From positions 186,001 to 250,000 of the forward strand of contig NZ_JAMLJL010000002.1 in the NCBI RefSeq assembly GCF_023634845.1: 64,000 nt of DNA, in the 5' to 3' direction. Position 1 is the stretch's first letter. Each line of letters begins with the position of its first letter. The translations under genes and the position numbers were made by a program. Source of the DNA: Flavobacterium amniphilum (GTDB taxonomy: Bacteria; Bacteroidota; Bacteroidia; Flavobacteriales; Flavobacteriaceae). The notes beneath the pieces were generated by a model, which ran no database searches, had not been told where the DNA came from, and was given only the letters and a program-made list of their open reading frames with translations. Shown in pieces: positions 9,402-18,274 of the stretch.

Positions 9402-10730
9402 ATGAACGATTTAGAATATAATTACCAAGGGATTTCCACCATCAGTAAAACCAAAGGTGTCAATAGTTTAGTCATGGCGCACCAGACCGAAATTGAAGAA
9501 GTCAATTCGATTCCGTGTTTCTTCTGGGGAAATTTAACCGATCCGTATGTTACGGCAAAATGCTGGACAACGATTGCCAAAGTGGTACGCACCAGTTTTG
9601 GTCCGGTGCCGCCAAGTTTGAGGGATCCAATCGTTTCCGCCGGTGCCGAACGGTTGCGCTTTGAAGGTTTTTCTTCCTGCAACGGTGTGTATGTACGCCT
9701 CGATATGAAACCGGAAGCCGTTGACGGTGAGTTCATCGCTAACGGAACCACCAATGTCGATTTCAACGAACCGATGCTCAACGCGCTCAATGCCATCCAG
9801 AAAAATGAAAAAGTAACGCTGGCCGTGGGACAAAAAGATATGCAGGTAATCACTTCCAAGGCAAAAGTAACCGAGAAGAAAGTAACACTTCCCATGCGCT
9901 GGATAAAAGGACTGACAAGTGTCCAACTCTATCTGGCCGACATGGATTTTAAGTTTGAGCTTTCCAAAATACAAACCATACAATTGTTCCAGAGTTTACC
10001 GAAAGGAAGTGTTAAAGGCGATTTTTACATCACCAAACGCGCCGGGAAGTTTATGTTCAGTACGCTGGAAACCAATGACAGCGTCAGAATTGGCGGTGTG
10101 CACCGTTTGCGTTTACTCGAAGGCATACTGGCCATAGTAGATAAACTGTATGTGTATGAATCCTACGATAAACAAACCTGTGCCGTGGTTTGTGAATTTG
10201 GAAAAATGCAACTGCTGATGGCTTTTTCTTCCGATGCATTCCGCGGGTTCTCCGGTGAAGGAAATGTATTGGAAACCATGACCGAAAATGTTCCCATGGA
10301 ATGGGTGTACGGTCTGAACAGTTTGCTCAAGTCAAACGAAACATTCGACCCTACCCTGCTTTCCGTTGAAACGGATATCGACTTCGGAACGATGGACAAC
10401 CTGACATCCAGTTTGTCTTCGATGGGACTGTTAGGATATGATGTGACCGATCAAAAACATTTTTACAGAAGACTTCCGTTTAAAACCGAACGCATCCTGA
10501 GTTTAAACCCAAGACTGAAGAACGCCAAAAAACTAATTGACAATGAGGATATCCAAATACTGAAACGCACAGGGAATTACACCGAAGCACGAGTAAAAGG
10601 AACAGGAGTTTCACACCGTGTCATTATCGATGGCTCCAACCAGCATTGCACCTGCAACTGGTTTACGGCGTATCAGGGAAAAAGAGGAATCTGCAAACAC
10701 ATACTGGCGGTTAAGATGACGATTGGTTAG
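9402..10730 (+). CDS. SWIM zinc-finger protein
   Basis: The 442-residue product carries a C-terminal SWIM motif, CxCx(12)CxH (C416, C418, C431, H433), a zinc-binding fold that contacts DNA or protein. The upstream 400 residues have no recognisable domain. It lies 3 nt behind the WGR protein gene on the same strand, a pairing seen in many genomes, so the two probably work as a complex. TTAGACTTC repeats start directly after the stop. Confidence 0.85.
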   Translation: MNDLEYNYQGISTISKTKGVNSLVMAHQTEIEEVNSIPCFFWGNLTDPYVTAKCWTTIAKVVRTSFGPVPPSLRDPIVSAGAERLRFEGFSSCNGVYVRLDMKPEAVDGEFIANGTTNVDFNEPMLNALNAIQKNEKVTLAVGQKDMQVITSKAKVTEKKVTLPMRWIKGLTSVQLYLADMDFKFELSKIQTIQLFQSLPKGSVKGDFYITKRAGKFMFSTLETNDSVRIGGVHRLRLLEGILAIVDKLYVYESYDKQTCAVVCEFGKMQLLMAFSSDAFRGFSGEGNVLETMTENVPMEWVYGLNSLLKSNETFDPTLLSVETDIDFGTMDNLTSSLSSMGLLGYDVTDQKHFYRRLPFKTERILSLNPRLKNAKKLIDNEDIQILKRTGNYTEARVKGTGVSHRVIIDGSNQHCTCNWFTAYQGKRGICKHILAVKMTIG

Positions 10731-10794
10731 ATTATTAGACTTCTTAGACTTCTTAGACTTCTTAGACTTCTTAGACTCGGATAATCTAAAAACC

Positions 10795-10928
10795 TCTGTG
10801 AGAATTTTTTCAATTTTAAATTTTTTCTCACAACGTTGTGAGAATTTTTTTGTGAGAATTTATTTTCTCACAGATTTTTTCTCACAGAGTTGTGAGAATT
10901 TTTATTTTTCTGAAATTTTTCTCACAAC
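10795..10928. repeat. Nested TGTGAGAA/TTCTCACA inverted-repeat array (variant)
   Basis: It has the same architecture as the TGTGATAA arrays, but every unit here reads TGTGAGAA or TTCTCACA, so both arms changed together. It contains at least four forward and four reverse units with T-rich spacers, and it abuts the stop codon of the minus-strand nucleotidyltransferase gene at 10929. Confidence 0.85.
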
Positions 10929-11987
10929 TTATTTATAAAGTATCTCCCTCATGGCTATTAACGTTTGGGTTCCTTTATCATAATCCGGAAAATCCTGAAG
11001 CTGCGAATCAGGATAAGCCGCTTCGATGGTTCGTATCAGATCTTCCGCTTTTTGCAACAGTTCATCATACTCCATTTCACCGGCTTTGATGGAAAGCAGT
11101 TCGCCTCTGTTTCCTACACGGATATTTAATTTACCTTCAGTCAGGATTTGCTCCGCCGATTGCAGCAAGCGTACCGTATGCATCATGTTCTTACTGTCGT
11201 AATTTTTCCCGTGCTGTTGGTTCATATTGTAACGGTCATCGTTGCGTTTGACAACCCAGTCCCAATACTCTCTGTACTCTTTACAATACACTGAATACCC
11301 TTCCAGGTTACAGCTCAGGTAAGCGCGTTCTTTTTCTCCCTTTGGTATGGAAGACAACTGCAACTCGTTTGATTCATTCGTTTTGACGATACCACGGTAA
11401 CCCAATGTCGCACCGGCATCATAAAACAACGCAAACATATTTTTGGAATGGGGCATGTTCATCAATCCGCACTGATCCTGATCCAATTGATTTGCTTCCA
11501 GCCATTTCACTAACGGCACACTGTCATACCCCTCGAGTATAAAACAAAACTCCAACAGGCTTTTGCGCTCCTTCTCCATGGGGTTCACAATCTTCTTTTT
11601 GAGTCCGCGTGCTTTCTTGATCTGCGTCATGGCATACCCCGCAAACGAATCCTTGCAGAGCTTCGACAGGAAATCTTCCAACTTCAGGTTTTCCATCAGC
11701 GGATGTCTGTACGACACACAATCCTCGGGCGTTGCGAGTATTTCGAGTATATTCGGATTGTTCTTCAGAAGCAGTTCCACAAAGCGCCCTAATTCGTAGT
11801 ACACTTCATCATTCGTTTCATTACTGACCTGTGGTATGTAATCGAGTCCGAAGAATTTTTCTTTCGGTAAATAGAAAACGCCTTTGATATCGGTATCTGA
11901 CGCTGGTGTGTCCAGTCCAAAAGATTTACTTCCGGATATTACTTCGAATAGTATGAGATTATTTTTTTTTAAATCCTGTATCGTCAT
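10929..11987 (-). CDS. RlaP/COG3541-type nucleotidyltransferase
   Basis: The 352-residue product has the polymerase-beta-fold nucleotidyltransferase signature near its N-terminus: G19-S20, then D31 and D33 within SGSKSFGLDTPASDTDIKG. This form belongs to the RNA-ligase-associated nucleotidyltransferases (RlaP, PF10127, COG3541). Family members are proposed to act on RNA ends, but a defined substrate is not established as far as I know. The gene has its own promoter with the palindrome at 12031-12048, shared with the RNA-repair locus more than 40 kb away. Its 3' end touches a palindrome array. Confidence 0.85.
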   Translation of the reverse strand: MTIQDLKKNNLILFEVISGSKSFGLDTPASDTDIKGVFYLPKEKFFGLDYIPQVSNETNDEVYYELGRFVELLLKNNPNILEILATPEDCVSYRHPLMENLKLEDFLSKLCKDSFAGYAMTQIKKARGLKKKIVNPMEKERKSLLEFCFILEGYDSVPLVKWLEANQLDQDQCGLMNMPHSKNMFALFYDAGATLGYRGIVKTNESNELQLSSIPKGEKERAYLSCNLEGYSVYCKEYREYWDWVVKRNDDRYNMNQQHGKNYDSKNMMHTVRLLQSAEQILTEGKLNIRVGNRGELLSIKAGEMEYDELLQKAEDLIRTIEAAYPDSQLQDFPDYDKGTQTLIAMREILYK

Positions 11988-12009
11988 CGTAATTCATTTA
12001 TGATTTCAA

Positions 12010-12048
12010 GATACAAAATTGGAATAAGGGTGCGCAATTATTTTGCGC
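12010..12048 (-). promoter_or_regulatory. RNA-repair palindrome site 1 with -7 box
   Basis: On the minus strand the palindrome GCGCAAAATAATTGCGCA is followed by 13 nt and TTTG in the box CAATTTTG (Bacteroidetes -7 consensus TAnnTTTG). It lies 44 nt before the nucleotidyltransferase start. The palindrome occupies the region where the -33 element would lie, as expected of an operator. Confidence 0.75.
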
Positions 12049-12059
12049 TATAAGTTAAA

Positions 12060-12112
12060 TGGTTTGTGGTTTATGGTTTGTGGTTTGTGGTTTGTGGTTT
12101 GTGGTTTGTGGT
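12060..12112. repeat. 7-bp minisatellite GGTTTGT
   Basis: About seven copies of a GGTTTGT heptamer (one GGTTTAT variant), followed by AACAACAAACAATTAACAACAAACAATTAA-like imperfect repeats to about 12150. The remaining gap to 12285 shows no gene. Confidence 0.85.
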
Positions 12113-12285
12113 TAAAAGTAAACAACAAACAATTAACAACAAACAATTAACAGCATTCTGTGCAGCTTTCCGTGAAAAACACCTGCCGTCTTCCAAGTAC
12201 CAAAAACCTGCAGCCATAAAATTTAATATTTTAATTCTTTAAACGTTCACAACCCAATTCCTGTAAAAAATAAAATCCTGCTGAT

Positions 12286-12906
12286 TTATTGTTCTTCAAC
12301 CGTCAGATTTTCAGGTTTTGCAAATTCACTTTCCTCAATTTTCATCGGAATCACTTCAACCGCCTCCATCGTTGCAATAAAATCTTTAGTTACGATGGTA
12401 TGCTTTAAGAATAAGGCCGACATCAATTTAGAGATCTTATTTTTATTGGTAAATGTAAAATTCCTGCAGTGATCCGGATTCACCTTCAGCTTCGGGGCAT
12501 AATAAAAAGTCATTTCATATTTGTCATTTTTATACACCAGTTTATCGCAGTCATATCCCAAGACCGTTCCTGCTTTTTTAATTATTTTATGTTGAAAAGG
12601 TGTATTGGCGGTTTTATCCCCTCTGTAGTAAAACAATTTACCCGGGGCAATCCGCTCCTGAAAGTAAAGCCGGTTTTCAGATGGCAGGTATAATTTATAC
12701 GTTAAAAAATCAGAGTCTGTAATTTCCTTATACTTACCGTTAGACACCGTAAATTCCATTTTACTTCCCAATGATTTTTTTAATTCGGTCGTGTCAATGA
12801 CTGCATTTTTGTTTGGAAGATAGGATATCTTAAAAATAATTTTTCCTTCAAATTCCTGACTGAAACAGTTTATTCCGAATAATAAGAAGTAAAAGATATA
12901 TTTCAT
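12286..12906 (-). CDS. Secreted GLPGLI-like/DUF4412-like protein
   Basis: The 206-residue product has a signal peptide (residues 1-16, ending CFS|Q). The body resembles the exported beta-sheet proteins of Bacteroidota annotated as GLPGLI or DUF4412: it opens with EFEGKIIFKISY and has an AGTVLGYDCDKLVYKN segment followed by FYYAP. The usual GLPGLI motif itself is not present. The C-terminal EVIPMKIEESEF is also typical. Probably periplasmic; molecular role unknown. Confidence 0.6.
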   Translation of the reverse strand: MKYIFYFLLFGINCFSQEFEGKIIFKISYLPNKNAVIDTTELKKSLGSKMEFTVSNGKYKEITDSDFLTYKLYLPSENRLYFQERIAPGKLFYYRGDKTANTPFQHKIIKKAGTVLGYDCDKLVYKNDKYEMTFYYAPKLKVNPDHCRNFTFTNKNKISKLMSALFLKHTIVTKDFIATMEAVEVIPMKIEESEFAKPENLTVEEQ

Positions 12907-12983
12907 TTTGGATTGTTAGATTATTAGATTGTTCGATTATTAGATTGTCCGATTGTTAGATTTCTTGTGAAAAAACCATTCTT

Positions 12984-13607
12984 TCATTCATAAAACTCCG
13001 GAGTCAAATAAAAAACAGTATCAATGAAATAAAGATTTTTTTCGAAAGTCAAAACGTTTTCATCATGTAAATCTTCTAAAATAATTCCCAATTCCGGATT
13101 AAAATAATCATTGTTCTTTTTATTGATAAAACCATTATTATCCATGAAATTTTTGACATTCTCTAATTCCGTTGCTTCATCAGATTTTATGAATTCCTGT
13201 TCAACAACTGCATAAAGGATATTGTCTATTTCATAAAATCCAACTAATTGGTAAGCAGTGTCGGGAAAAAAGAAATTATTGAGTAATAAATTGTTGAGGT
13301 AGTCTGTCCAGGTTTCGTAATAAATTCCATCATTAAGTTTGAATACCTGATATTCATCATGAAGATAAACCTTTTGTTCTGCTCCACTTGAAATAAATGC
13401 TTTTATATCTATTTTGGTATCCCAAAAATTATTTAAATCACAATATTCCCTTATGAGCGTTGCTTCTTCACTCTTGATTTGCTTGCTGCTTTCAATCTCA
13501 ATGCCTGCTCTCTTGCTTCTTTCAAGGTAACGGGAGATTTTTTGGATAACATCTCCATACCTAACTTGGCTCTTTCCTGAAATGATATTTTGTAGTTCAT
13601 TTTTCAT
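12984..13607 (-). CDS. Polyvalent-protein-kinase-like protein
   Basis: I chose the ATG at 13607 (MKNELQNIIS, about 207 residues), because a longer frame to 13667 only reads into the inverted-repeat element beginning at 13659. The middle shows a kinase-like glycine loop region (FISSGAEQKVYL), and near the C-terminus EDLHDENVL could be the catalytic HxxN-like segment, followed by FIDTVFYL as a divergent metal-binding site. This matches the degenerate kinases seen in phage or plasmid polyvalent proteins and in stand-alone Bacteroidota proteins. Activity is uncertain, since the DFG-like motif is only an ID pair. Confidence 0.55.
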   Translation of the reverse strand: MKNELQNIISGKSQVRYGDVIQKISRYLERSKRAGIEIESSKQIKSEEATLIREYCDLNNFWDTKIDIKAFISSGAEQKVYLHDEYQVFKLNDGIYYETWTDYLNNLLLNNFFFPDTAYQLVGFYEIDNILYAVVEQEFIKSDEATELENVKNFMDNNGFINKKNNDYFNPELGIILEDLHDENVLTFEKNLYFIDTVFYLTPEFYE

Positions 13608-13658
13608 TGGATTATACCACAAATATACTAATTTCCATGAACTTTCCAGTTCCTCTTC

Positions 13659-13792
13659 GCTGCGCAAAGTCTCCTGACTTTGAGCTAGTAAATCGATATA
13701 AATAAACTTTGAACTAAAATTAAATAATTACAACAAATATTTAATTCAACGAAAGCCCTTTCTTACTCAAAGTCAGGAGACTTTGCGTAGCA
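13659..13792. repeat. Small inverted-repeat element, copy 1 (MITE-like)
   Basis: A 134-bp element bounded by the inverted arms GCTGCGCAAAGTCTCCTGAC and GTCAGGAGACTTTGCG, with an AT-rich core. The second copy is at 18493-18629 and has the same arms but a diverged core. No coding capacity is apparent. It resembles a non-autonomous mobile or REP-type element, and it overlaps the spurious N-terminal extension of the kinase-like gene. Confidence 0.8.
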
Positions 13793-13801
13793 GACTTTGG
13801 A

Positions 13802-14275
13802 CTATTGTATCATTTCTTTTAACCAGTTATTTAAATGACCTGATGCCAACAACTCTTTCATTGTAAATTCTTCTTCAAAAGTACATCCTGAACAGAAAAC
13901 AACTTTATCAGGACTCATCATGTTTTGTTTTATCCGGGTTTGTTCCGAAGGCGTCAGTGAAATCACTTTTTTAGCTTCAAGGGTTGTACAAACTGCTGTT
14001 GCCAGATATCTTTCTGCAGTACTTTTCGCTGAAAGTTTTGCCCGGATGCCTATGTAATCTTTCTTTGTCAGCAATTTACCCATTACTTTTACCGGTTCAG
14101 ATTTTCTTCCTGAAAAATAACATCCAAAACCGATCAAACGGTTTTCGTCAATTTTTTCCTCAGGTGGCAGAGATACTAATTCTATGCTCTGCTTTTCAAT
14201 AGTTTTAGGAATACTTTTTTCTTTACAGTTTAAAAAAGGAAAAATGACCAGTGCGAATAAGATTTGAATTTTCAT
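13802..14275 (-). CDS. Small lipoprotein
   Basis: The ATG at 14275 gives MKIQILFALVIFPFLNC, a signal peptide with lipobox FLNC, so the mature protein starts at that Cys and is membrane-anchored. The body (about 140 residues) has a CSGC motif near the C-terminus and a TERYLATAVC segment; I do not recognise the family. The first of two adjacent exported-protein genes on this strand (with 14312-14704) lies 36 nt upstream. Confidence 0.7.
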   Translation of the reverse strand: MKIQILFALVIFPFLNCKEKSIPKTIEKQSIELVSLPPEEKIDENRLIGFGCYFSGRKSEPVKVMGKLLTKKDYIGIRAKLSAKSTAERYLATAVCTTLEAKKVISLTPSEQTRIKQNMMSPDKVVFCSGCTFEEEFTMKELLASGHLNNWLKEMIQ

Positions 14276-14311
14276 GACAAGTTTTTGTAATGGTATAAAC
14301 TTAAACATTTA

Positions 14312-14704
14312 TCATTCGATCAACTTAAACAATAAATTATATTTTTTGCCTTTGATCGTAGAAATCCCGTAAACCAATCCGTTTTCTATTTTGTCGAACT
14401 TAACATTCAGCACATCGCCGGGTTGGAAATAGAAGTTGGGAATATTCAGTTCGGTCATTGTGGCTGTGTATTCGCAATCATTGATCCAGGTTACATCCGA
14501 TTTGATGTAGTACTTACCGTCTTCGAGGTATTCGGTGTGTTTGTTGTTGTTGATGATCACATGATCGGTCGTGCCGGATTGGGTCACATACTGAAGTTTG
14601 CAGTGTTTGAGAATTTTACAGTCGGTTACGGTTGCAGTTTGGGAATACGAAACCGAAGTACCTATCGACAGGGAGAACATCATAAGAATTGGAACCGACT
14701 TCAT
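14312..14704 (-). CDS. Small secreted protein, unknown
   Basis: The ATG at 14704 places the signal peptide (MKSVPILMMFSLSIG...SYSQ) at the N-terminus, so the longer reading from 14728 is not needed. About 130 residues follow, probably a small beta-barrel (alternating hydrophobic strands, NIPNFYFQPGDVLNVKF). It shows one Cys pair (DCKILKHC). No family recognised. It is probably in one transcript with the lipoprotein gene downstream. Confidence 0.6.
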   Translation of the reverse strand: MKSVPILMMFSLSIGTSVSYSQTATVTDCKILKHCKLQYVTQSGTTDHVIINNNKHTEYLEDGKYYIKSDVTWINDCEYTATMTELNIPNFYFQPGDVLNVKFDKIENGLVYGISTIKGKKYNLLFKLIE

Positions 14705-14835
14705 TTTTCTGATTTTTAAATGAAACAATGTACCGCAGTCTTTCTGCTCCTTACAATTTACGGAAAATATTTTAGATTGTTAGATTTTAGTCTAACTTAG
14801 ACTTCATAGAATCGGACAATCTGAAAATCTGAAAA

Positions 14836-15990
14836 TCACTTCTCCACAAAAATACGTTCCGGTATCAGTTGGGCCGTTTTTTTGCCGGTAGCGCTCAACT
14901 GTCTCCATAACCATTCCAGCGGACCGTAAGTGTGCGTTTGCAACCACCAGTAACTGATTGCAATCTGGAAACAGTACACCATTATGGCAAACATAAAATA
15001 AAAATGAAACGGTATATAATGGAATATCCGTAAGCCTGCGCCCTGAAATGCTAAAAAGCTGATGATGTTCTGGGCGATATAATTGGTAAACGTCATTTTA
15101 CCCACCGATGAAAAGGCTTTAAACACATCCTGCATTTTACCTTGGCTAAACAATAATACAATTCCCGAAGCCGTAAACACCATGGTAGCGATCACGATCC
15201 AGTAATGAAGAGGGAAATACTTCTGATAACCGATTTGCATAAACCGTAAAGCGAACGCAATTCCCCACAATAAAAGTGTCAGTAAGAACGAGCCGATCAC
15301 CATTCGTTTTAAAAGCGGTTGCTGCATCGTCAGATTGTCAAAGAAATTACTCTTTTGCAAAGCAAGTCCGAACAGCATGCAGATAAACATAACATAATGT
15401 GCCGTTACCGAATAAGGCAGACTTAACACTTCGTAATAATACGAACTCATTACATTGTATTTGAAAATATCGAGCCAGTGATGACTGAACTTTAAAAGTG
15501 TAATTTCATTTACCTGTGCCGTAATATAAGACGCATCGATTTTGTCTATTCCGGCCTGCAAAAAAGGTTCGAGCAGTAACAGTACACCTCCGATTAGTAT
15601 TAGTTTCCGTGCCGGCAAATGGATGAAACACAAAAAGAGTAAGCCCAGAAAAGCGTAATCCCTTAAAATATCGCCGTCGTAAATCAACGTATTGAAAAGA
15701 GCAAAGCCAAACAACACCAGCATACGCCGGGTCAGGAATGCATACGCATTTTGTTGCATTTTAGCGTAAATCACACCAAATCCAAATCCGAACAAAACAA
15801 AAAGAAGGGTCCATCCTTTGGCTGAAAAACAAAAACGCTCGACGGCCTGGATAATTTCAGATACCACACTTTCCCCGTTAATTTTCCCTTCGGGACTGTA
15901 ACCGAAATATAAATAATTGGAAATAACCACCACCAAAAGAGCCCAACCTCTTAACACGTCAATAATCTCGACTCTTTGTTCTGTTTGCAT
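14836..15990 (-). CDS. DUF418-domain membrane protein (YeiB-like)
   Basis: The 384-residue product begins RVEIIDVLRGWALLVV, the start of the DUF418/YeiB family, and has about eight to ten membrane helices. The C-terminal part contains GKMTFTNYIAQNI and YGPLEWLWRQ, both typical of DUF418. Members are polytopic inner-membrane proteins related to acyltransferase-3-like proteins, with poorly defined function. It stands alone between repeat-rich gaps. Confidence 0.85.
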   Translation of the reverse strand: MQTEQRVEIIDVLRGWALLVVVISNYLYFGYSPEGKINGESVVSEIIQAVERFCFSAKGWTLLFVLFGFGFGVIYAKMQQNAYAFLTRRMLVLFGFALFNTLIYDGDILRDYAFLGLLFLCFIHLPARKLILIGGVLLLLEPFLQAGIDKIDASYITAQVNEITLLKFSHHWLDIFKYNVMSSYYYEVLSLPYSVTAHYVMFICMLFGLALQKSNFFDNLTMQQPLLKRMVIGSFLLTLLLWGIAFALRFMQIGYQKYFPLHYWIVIATMVFTASGIVLLFSQGKMQDVFKAFSSVGKMTFTNYIAQNIISFLAFQGAGLRIFHYIPFHFYFMFAIMVYCFQIAISYWWLQTHTYGPLEWLWRQLSATGKKTAQLIPERIFVEK

Positions 15991-16135
15991 ATGTGTCGCC
16001 GTAAAGTATATATAAATAACTGGAAAAAGATGGTGTTTATTGTTGGTTTTTTTAGATTGTCAGATTATTCGATTGTCAGATTTTCAGAGTGCTTAGGCAC
16101 TTTTACTGCTTAGATTCTCATTCCGAATTACTTAT

Positions 16136-16176
16136 AAAAAAACCTGAAGGTTTTGGAACCTTCAGGTTTTTAAATT
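16136..16176. terminator. Bidirectional hairpin terminator
   Basis: AAAAACCTGAAGGTT and AACCTTCAGGTTTTT form a perfect stem with A and T tails. It sits in the 350-bp gap between the DUF418 gene and the small basic protein gene. The gap also holds a dispersed element with CTTCGACAAGCTCAGTGTGA (about 16226-16262; a relative is at 22808-22835) and a weaker hairpin at 16303-16336. Confidence 0.8.
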
Positions 16177-16302
16177 ATTATCCGGATACACTGGTTAAAA
16201 TTGTTGGATTGAGAGATTGTGGCTTCGAGAGCACTTCGACAAGCTCAGTGTGACACCTCAGCCACCGTTTGAAGTGTTAGACTTTTTAGACTTCTTAGAA
16301 AA

Positions 16303-16336
16303 ACACCTGAAAGGTTATGGAAACCTGTCAGGGGTT
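16303..16336 (-). terminator. Imperfect hairpin after small basic protein gene
   Basis: CACCTGAAAGGTT and AACCTGTCAGGGG pair with two mismatches around ATGGA. The position, just after the stop of the minus-strand gene at 16351, suits a terminator. Confidence 0.45.
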
Positions 16337-16350
16337 TATGGTATAAACCT

Positions 16351-16599
16351 TTACACCTGATCGGTGTTCGGTCTTATTTTTGGTGTTTTCTCTCCTGCTT
16401 CACCCTTATCTTCAGTAGTTTGCCTCAAGGCAGGTGGTGTTGAAGTCAAATGCCCGTTCTCATCAACGTACACAATCATGCTTTCCAATCCTTTTCCTTT
16501 ATTGTTATTCACTTTGCGGTCTTCACGCTTTTGGCTTTTCTGCTTTTTCTTTTCTATTTTTTTCTTTCGGTTCTCTTTCTTGTAAAATGAATCTGCCAT
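16351..16599 (-). CDS. Small basic protein resembling the N-terminus of Bacteroidota cold-shock proteins
   Basis: The ATG at 16599 gives MADSFYKKENRKKKIEK, about 82 residues, strongly lysine-rich at first, then NNNKGKGLESMIVYVDENG and a Pro/Thr-rich tail. From memory, this start occurs in Flavobacteria as the extension in front of a cold-shock domain. Here the chain ends without that domain, so it is either a stand-alone relative or a truncated form. It lies directly downstream of the DEAD-box helicase gene and near an RRM protein gene, in keeping with a cold or RNA-structure theme. Confidence 0.65.
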   Translation of the reverse strand: MADSFYKKENRKKKIEKKKQKSQKREDRKVNNNKGKGLESMIVYVDENGHLTSTPPALRQTTEDKGEAGEKTPKIRPNTDQV

Positions 16600-16641
16600 A
16601 CTTTTTATAATTAATTTCCACATCTGTTTAATACTTGTTTT

Positions 16642-17760
16642 TTATTCTACTTCCGAAACGGTAAGGCTAACCCCTATCAGCTTCTCGATATTCTTCAAAT
16701 CTGATTTCTCATCGGTGCTGCAAAACGTTATCGCCGTCCCGCTTTTGCCGCCGCGCCCTGTACGGCCAATCCGGTGTACATAGGTTTCGGGCACTTCGGG
16801 TAAATCAAAATTGACTACATGCGGCAATTCATCAATATCAATCCCGCGTGAAGCAATATCGGTAGCCACCAAAACCCGGAGGGAATTGAGCTTAAAATCC
16901 GCAAGGGCTTTCTGACGCGCATTTTGTGATTTGTTCCCGTGAATGGCAGCCGCGCTGATGCCTTTTCGGCTCAGTTTTTCTACCAGTTTGTTTGCGCCGT
17001 GCTTGGTTCTTGTAAAAACCAGGGAACGCGAAATGGATGCATCATCCAGAATGTTGGCCAACAGTTTTTCCTTGTCTTGCTTTTCAACAAAATAAACCGA
17101 CTGTGTTACCGATTGAGCGGTTGATGAAACCGGATCGACGCTCACGTACTCAGGATTGCTCAGGATTTTCCCTGCCAGTTTTTTAATGCTGTCGGGCATT
17201 GTTGCAGAAAAAAGCAATGTTTGTCTTTTTGCCGGTAAACTGGCCACGATTTTTTTCACATCATACACAAACCCCATGTCAAGCATACGGTCGGCTTCGT
17301 CCAGTACAAATATTTCAAGGTTGGAAAGATCAATTTCTTTCTGGCTCATCAGATCCAGTAAACGTCCGGGTGTTGCAATGAGGATATCAGATCCTTTCCG
17401 TAAGGCTTTGACCTGATGGAACTGGGACACTCCTCCGAAAATAAGGGTGTGCTTTAATTGCAGATACCTTCCGTAACAAGTGAAATTATCACTGATCTGA
17501 ATAGCCAACTCTCTGGTGGGTGTCAGTATCAGTGTCCGGATTACATTAGGCTGTTTAGCCGGGCGGTTGGCCAATTGCTGTAAAATAGGAATGGCAAAAG
17601 CTGCCGTTTTCCCGGTTCCGGTCTGGGCACATCCCATAATATCGTTTCCTTTCAGGATAACGGGGATGGCTTGTTGCTGTATGGGTGTCGGGACACTGTA
17701 TTTTTCTTCCTCAAGTGCTTTGAGGATGGGTTCAATTATATTTATTTTTTTAAAAGTCAT
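16642..17760 (-). CDS. DEAD-box RNA helicase (RhlE-like)
   Basis: The ATG at 17760 (MTFKKINIIEPILK) gives about 372 residues and places the Q motif (PTPIQQQAIP) normally. The longer frame adds only an unlikely leader. The complete helicase core is visible: AQTGTGKT (motif I), PTRELAIQ (Ia), DEAD (II), SAT (III), VATDIASRGIDI (V) and HRIGRTGR (VI). There is almost no C-terminal extension. The enzyme unwinds structured RNA using ATP, in ribosome assembly or cold growth. The 250-bp upstream leader holds no convincing gene and is long enough for post-transcriptional control. Confidence 0.93.
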   Translation of the reverse strand: MTFKKINIIEPILKALEEEKYSVPTPIQQQAIPVILKGNDIMGCAQTGTGKTAAFAIPILQQLANRPAKQPNVIRTLILTPTRELAIQISDNFTCYGRYLQLKHTLIFGGVSQFHQVKALRKGSDILIATPGRLLDLMSQKEIDLSNLEIFVLDEADRMLDMGFVYDVKKIVASLPAKRQTLLFSATMPDSIKKLAGKILSNPEYVSVDPVSSTAQSVTQSVYFVEKQDKEKLLANILDDASISRSLVFTRTKHGANKLVEKLSRKGISAAAIHGNKSQNARQKALADFKLNSLRVLVATDIASRGIDIDELPHVVNFDLPEVPETYVHRIGRTGRGGKSGTAITFCSTDEKSDLKNIEKLIGVSLTVSEVE

Positions 17761-18013
17761 TGTATAAATTTTATAAGCCATTACGGCTTGGGTTAAAACA
17801 AAACACCCGATCACTTACTGATGGACAATGTTTTGTTGGGCGGTACTAACCGGTACCTGTTGATCGTACTGAAGTGCATGGGAGAATACCCGGGTAAAAC
17901 GAAAGCCCGGAGCATTTCACAAAAAATCAACGCCTTTAACGGAAAATAAAGGAGGATGGTCAGACCATTGTTTTGTACCGGGAAGCGGGTACTTTTTTTG
18001 TTGGTGCAGCTTA

Positions 18014-18274
18014 TCAGATGCCGTTTCTGTTTCCGCGGGGACGTGCTTCAGAAACCGTGATAAAATGGCTGCCCATTTTTGTATTGTTAAGGTGTTTAAT
18101 GGCCGCTACAGCTTCAGAGTTATCATCCATTTCCACAAAACCGAAACCTCTGGAACGGCCGGTAAAGTTATCCGAAACTATTTTTACCGAGGCTACTTCC
18201 CCGTATGTTTTGAATAACTCGCGTAACTGTGGTTCTGAGGTCTGAAAACTTAAGTTGGATACATAAATATTCAT
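18014..18274 (-). CDS. RRM RNA-binding protein
   Basis: The 86-residue product is a single RNA-recognition motif: RNP2 IYVSNL (residues 3-8) and RNP1 GRSRGFGFVEM (39-49), with the usual beta-alpha-beta spacing and a short basic RGNRNGI tail. Such small proteins act as single-stranded RNA chaperones and are often cold-induced. It lies upstream of the DEAD-box helicase gene on the same strand, about 250 nt away, probably with its own promoter. Confidence 0.93.
   Translation of the reverse strand: MNIYVSNLSFQTSEPQLRELFKTYGEVASVKIVSDNFTGRSRGFGFVEMDDNSEAVAAIKHLNNTKMGSHFITVSEARPRGNRNGI

Noticed and set aside
9422..9983. Two antisense frames of about 150 codons in the SWIM protein gene
   Set aside because: They lie fully within a strong gene on the other strand and have no motif.
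12031..12048. Sigma-54 promoter (-24/-12) reading of the palindrome
   Set aside because: RtcR-controlled repair operons use sigma-54, so I tested it. The GG of the -24 box is missing and the spacing is off by one, while a TAnnTTTG box at constant distance fits better.
13608..13667. Extended start of the kinase-like gene
   Set aside because: The extra 20 codons lie partly in the inverted-repeat element and have no family resemblance.
17821..17949. 42-codon plus-strand frame MDNVLLGGTN... upstream of the helicase gene
   Set aside because: It is short, shows no recognisable family, and lies in the leader of a minus-strand gene. Support is insufficient.
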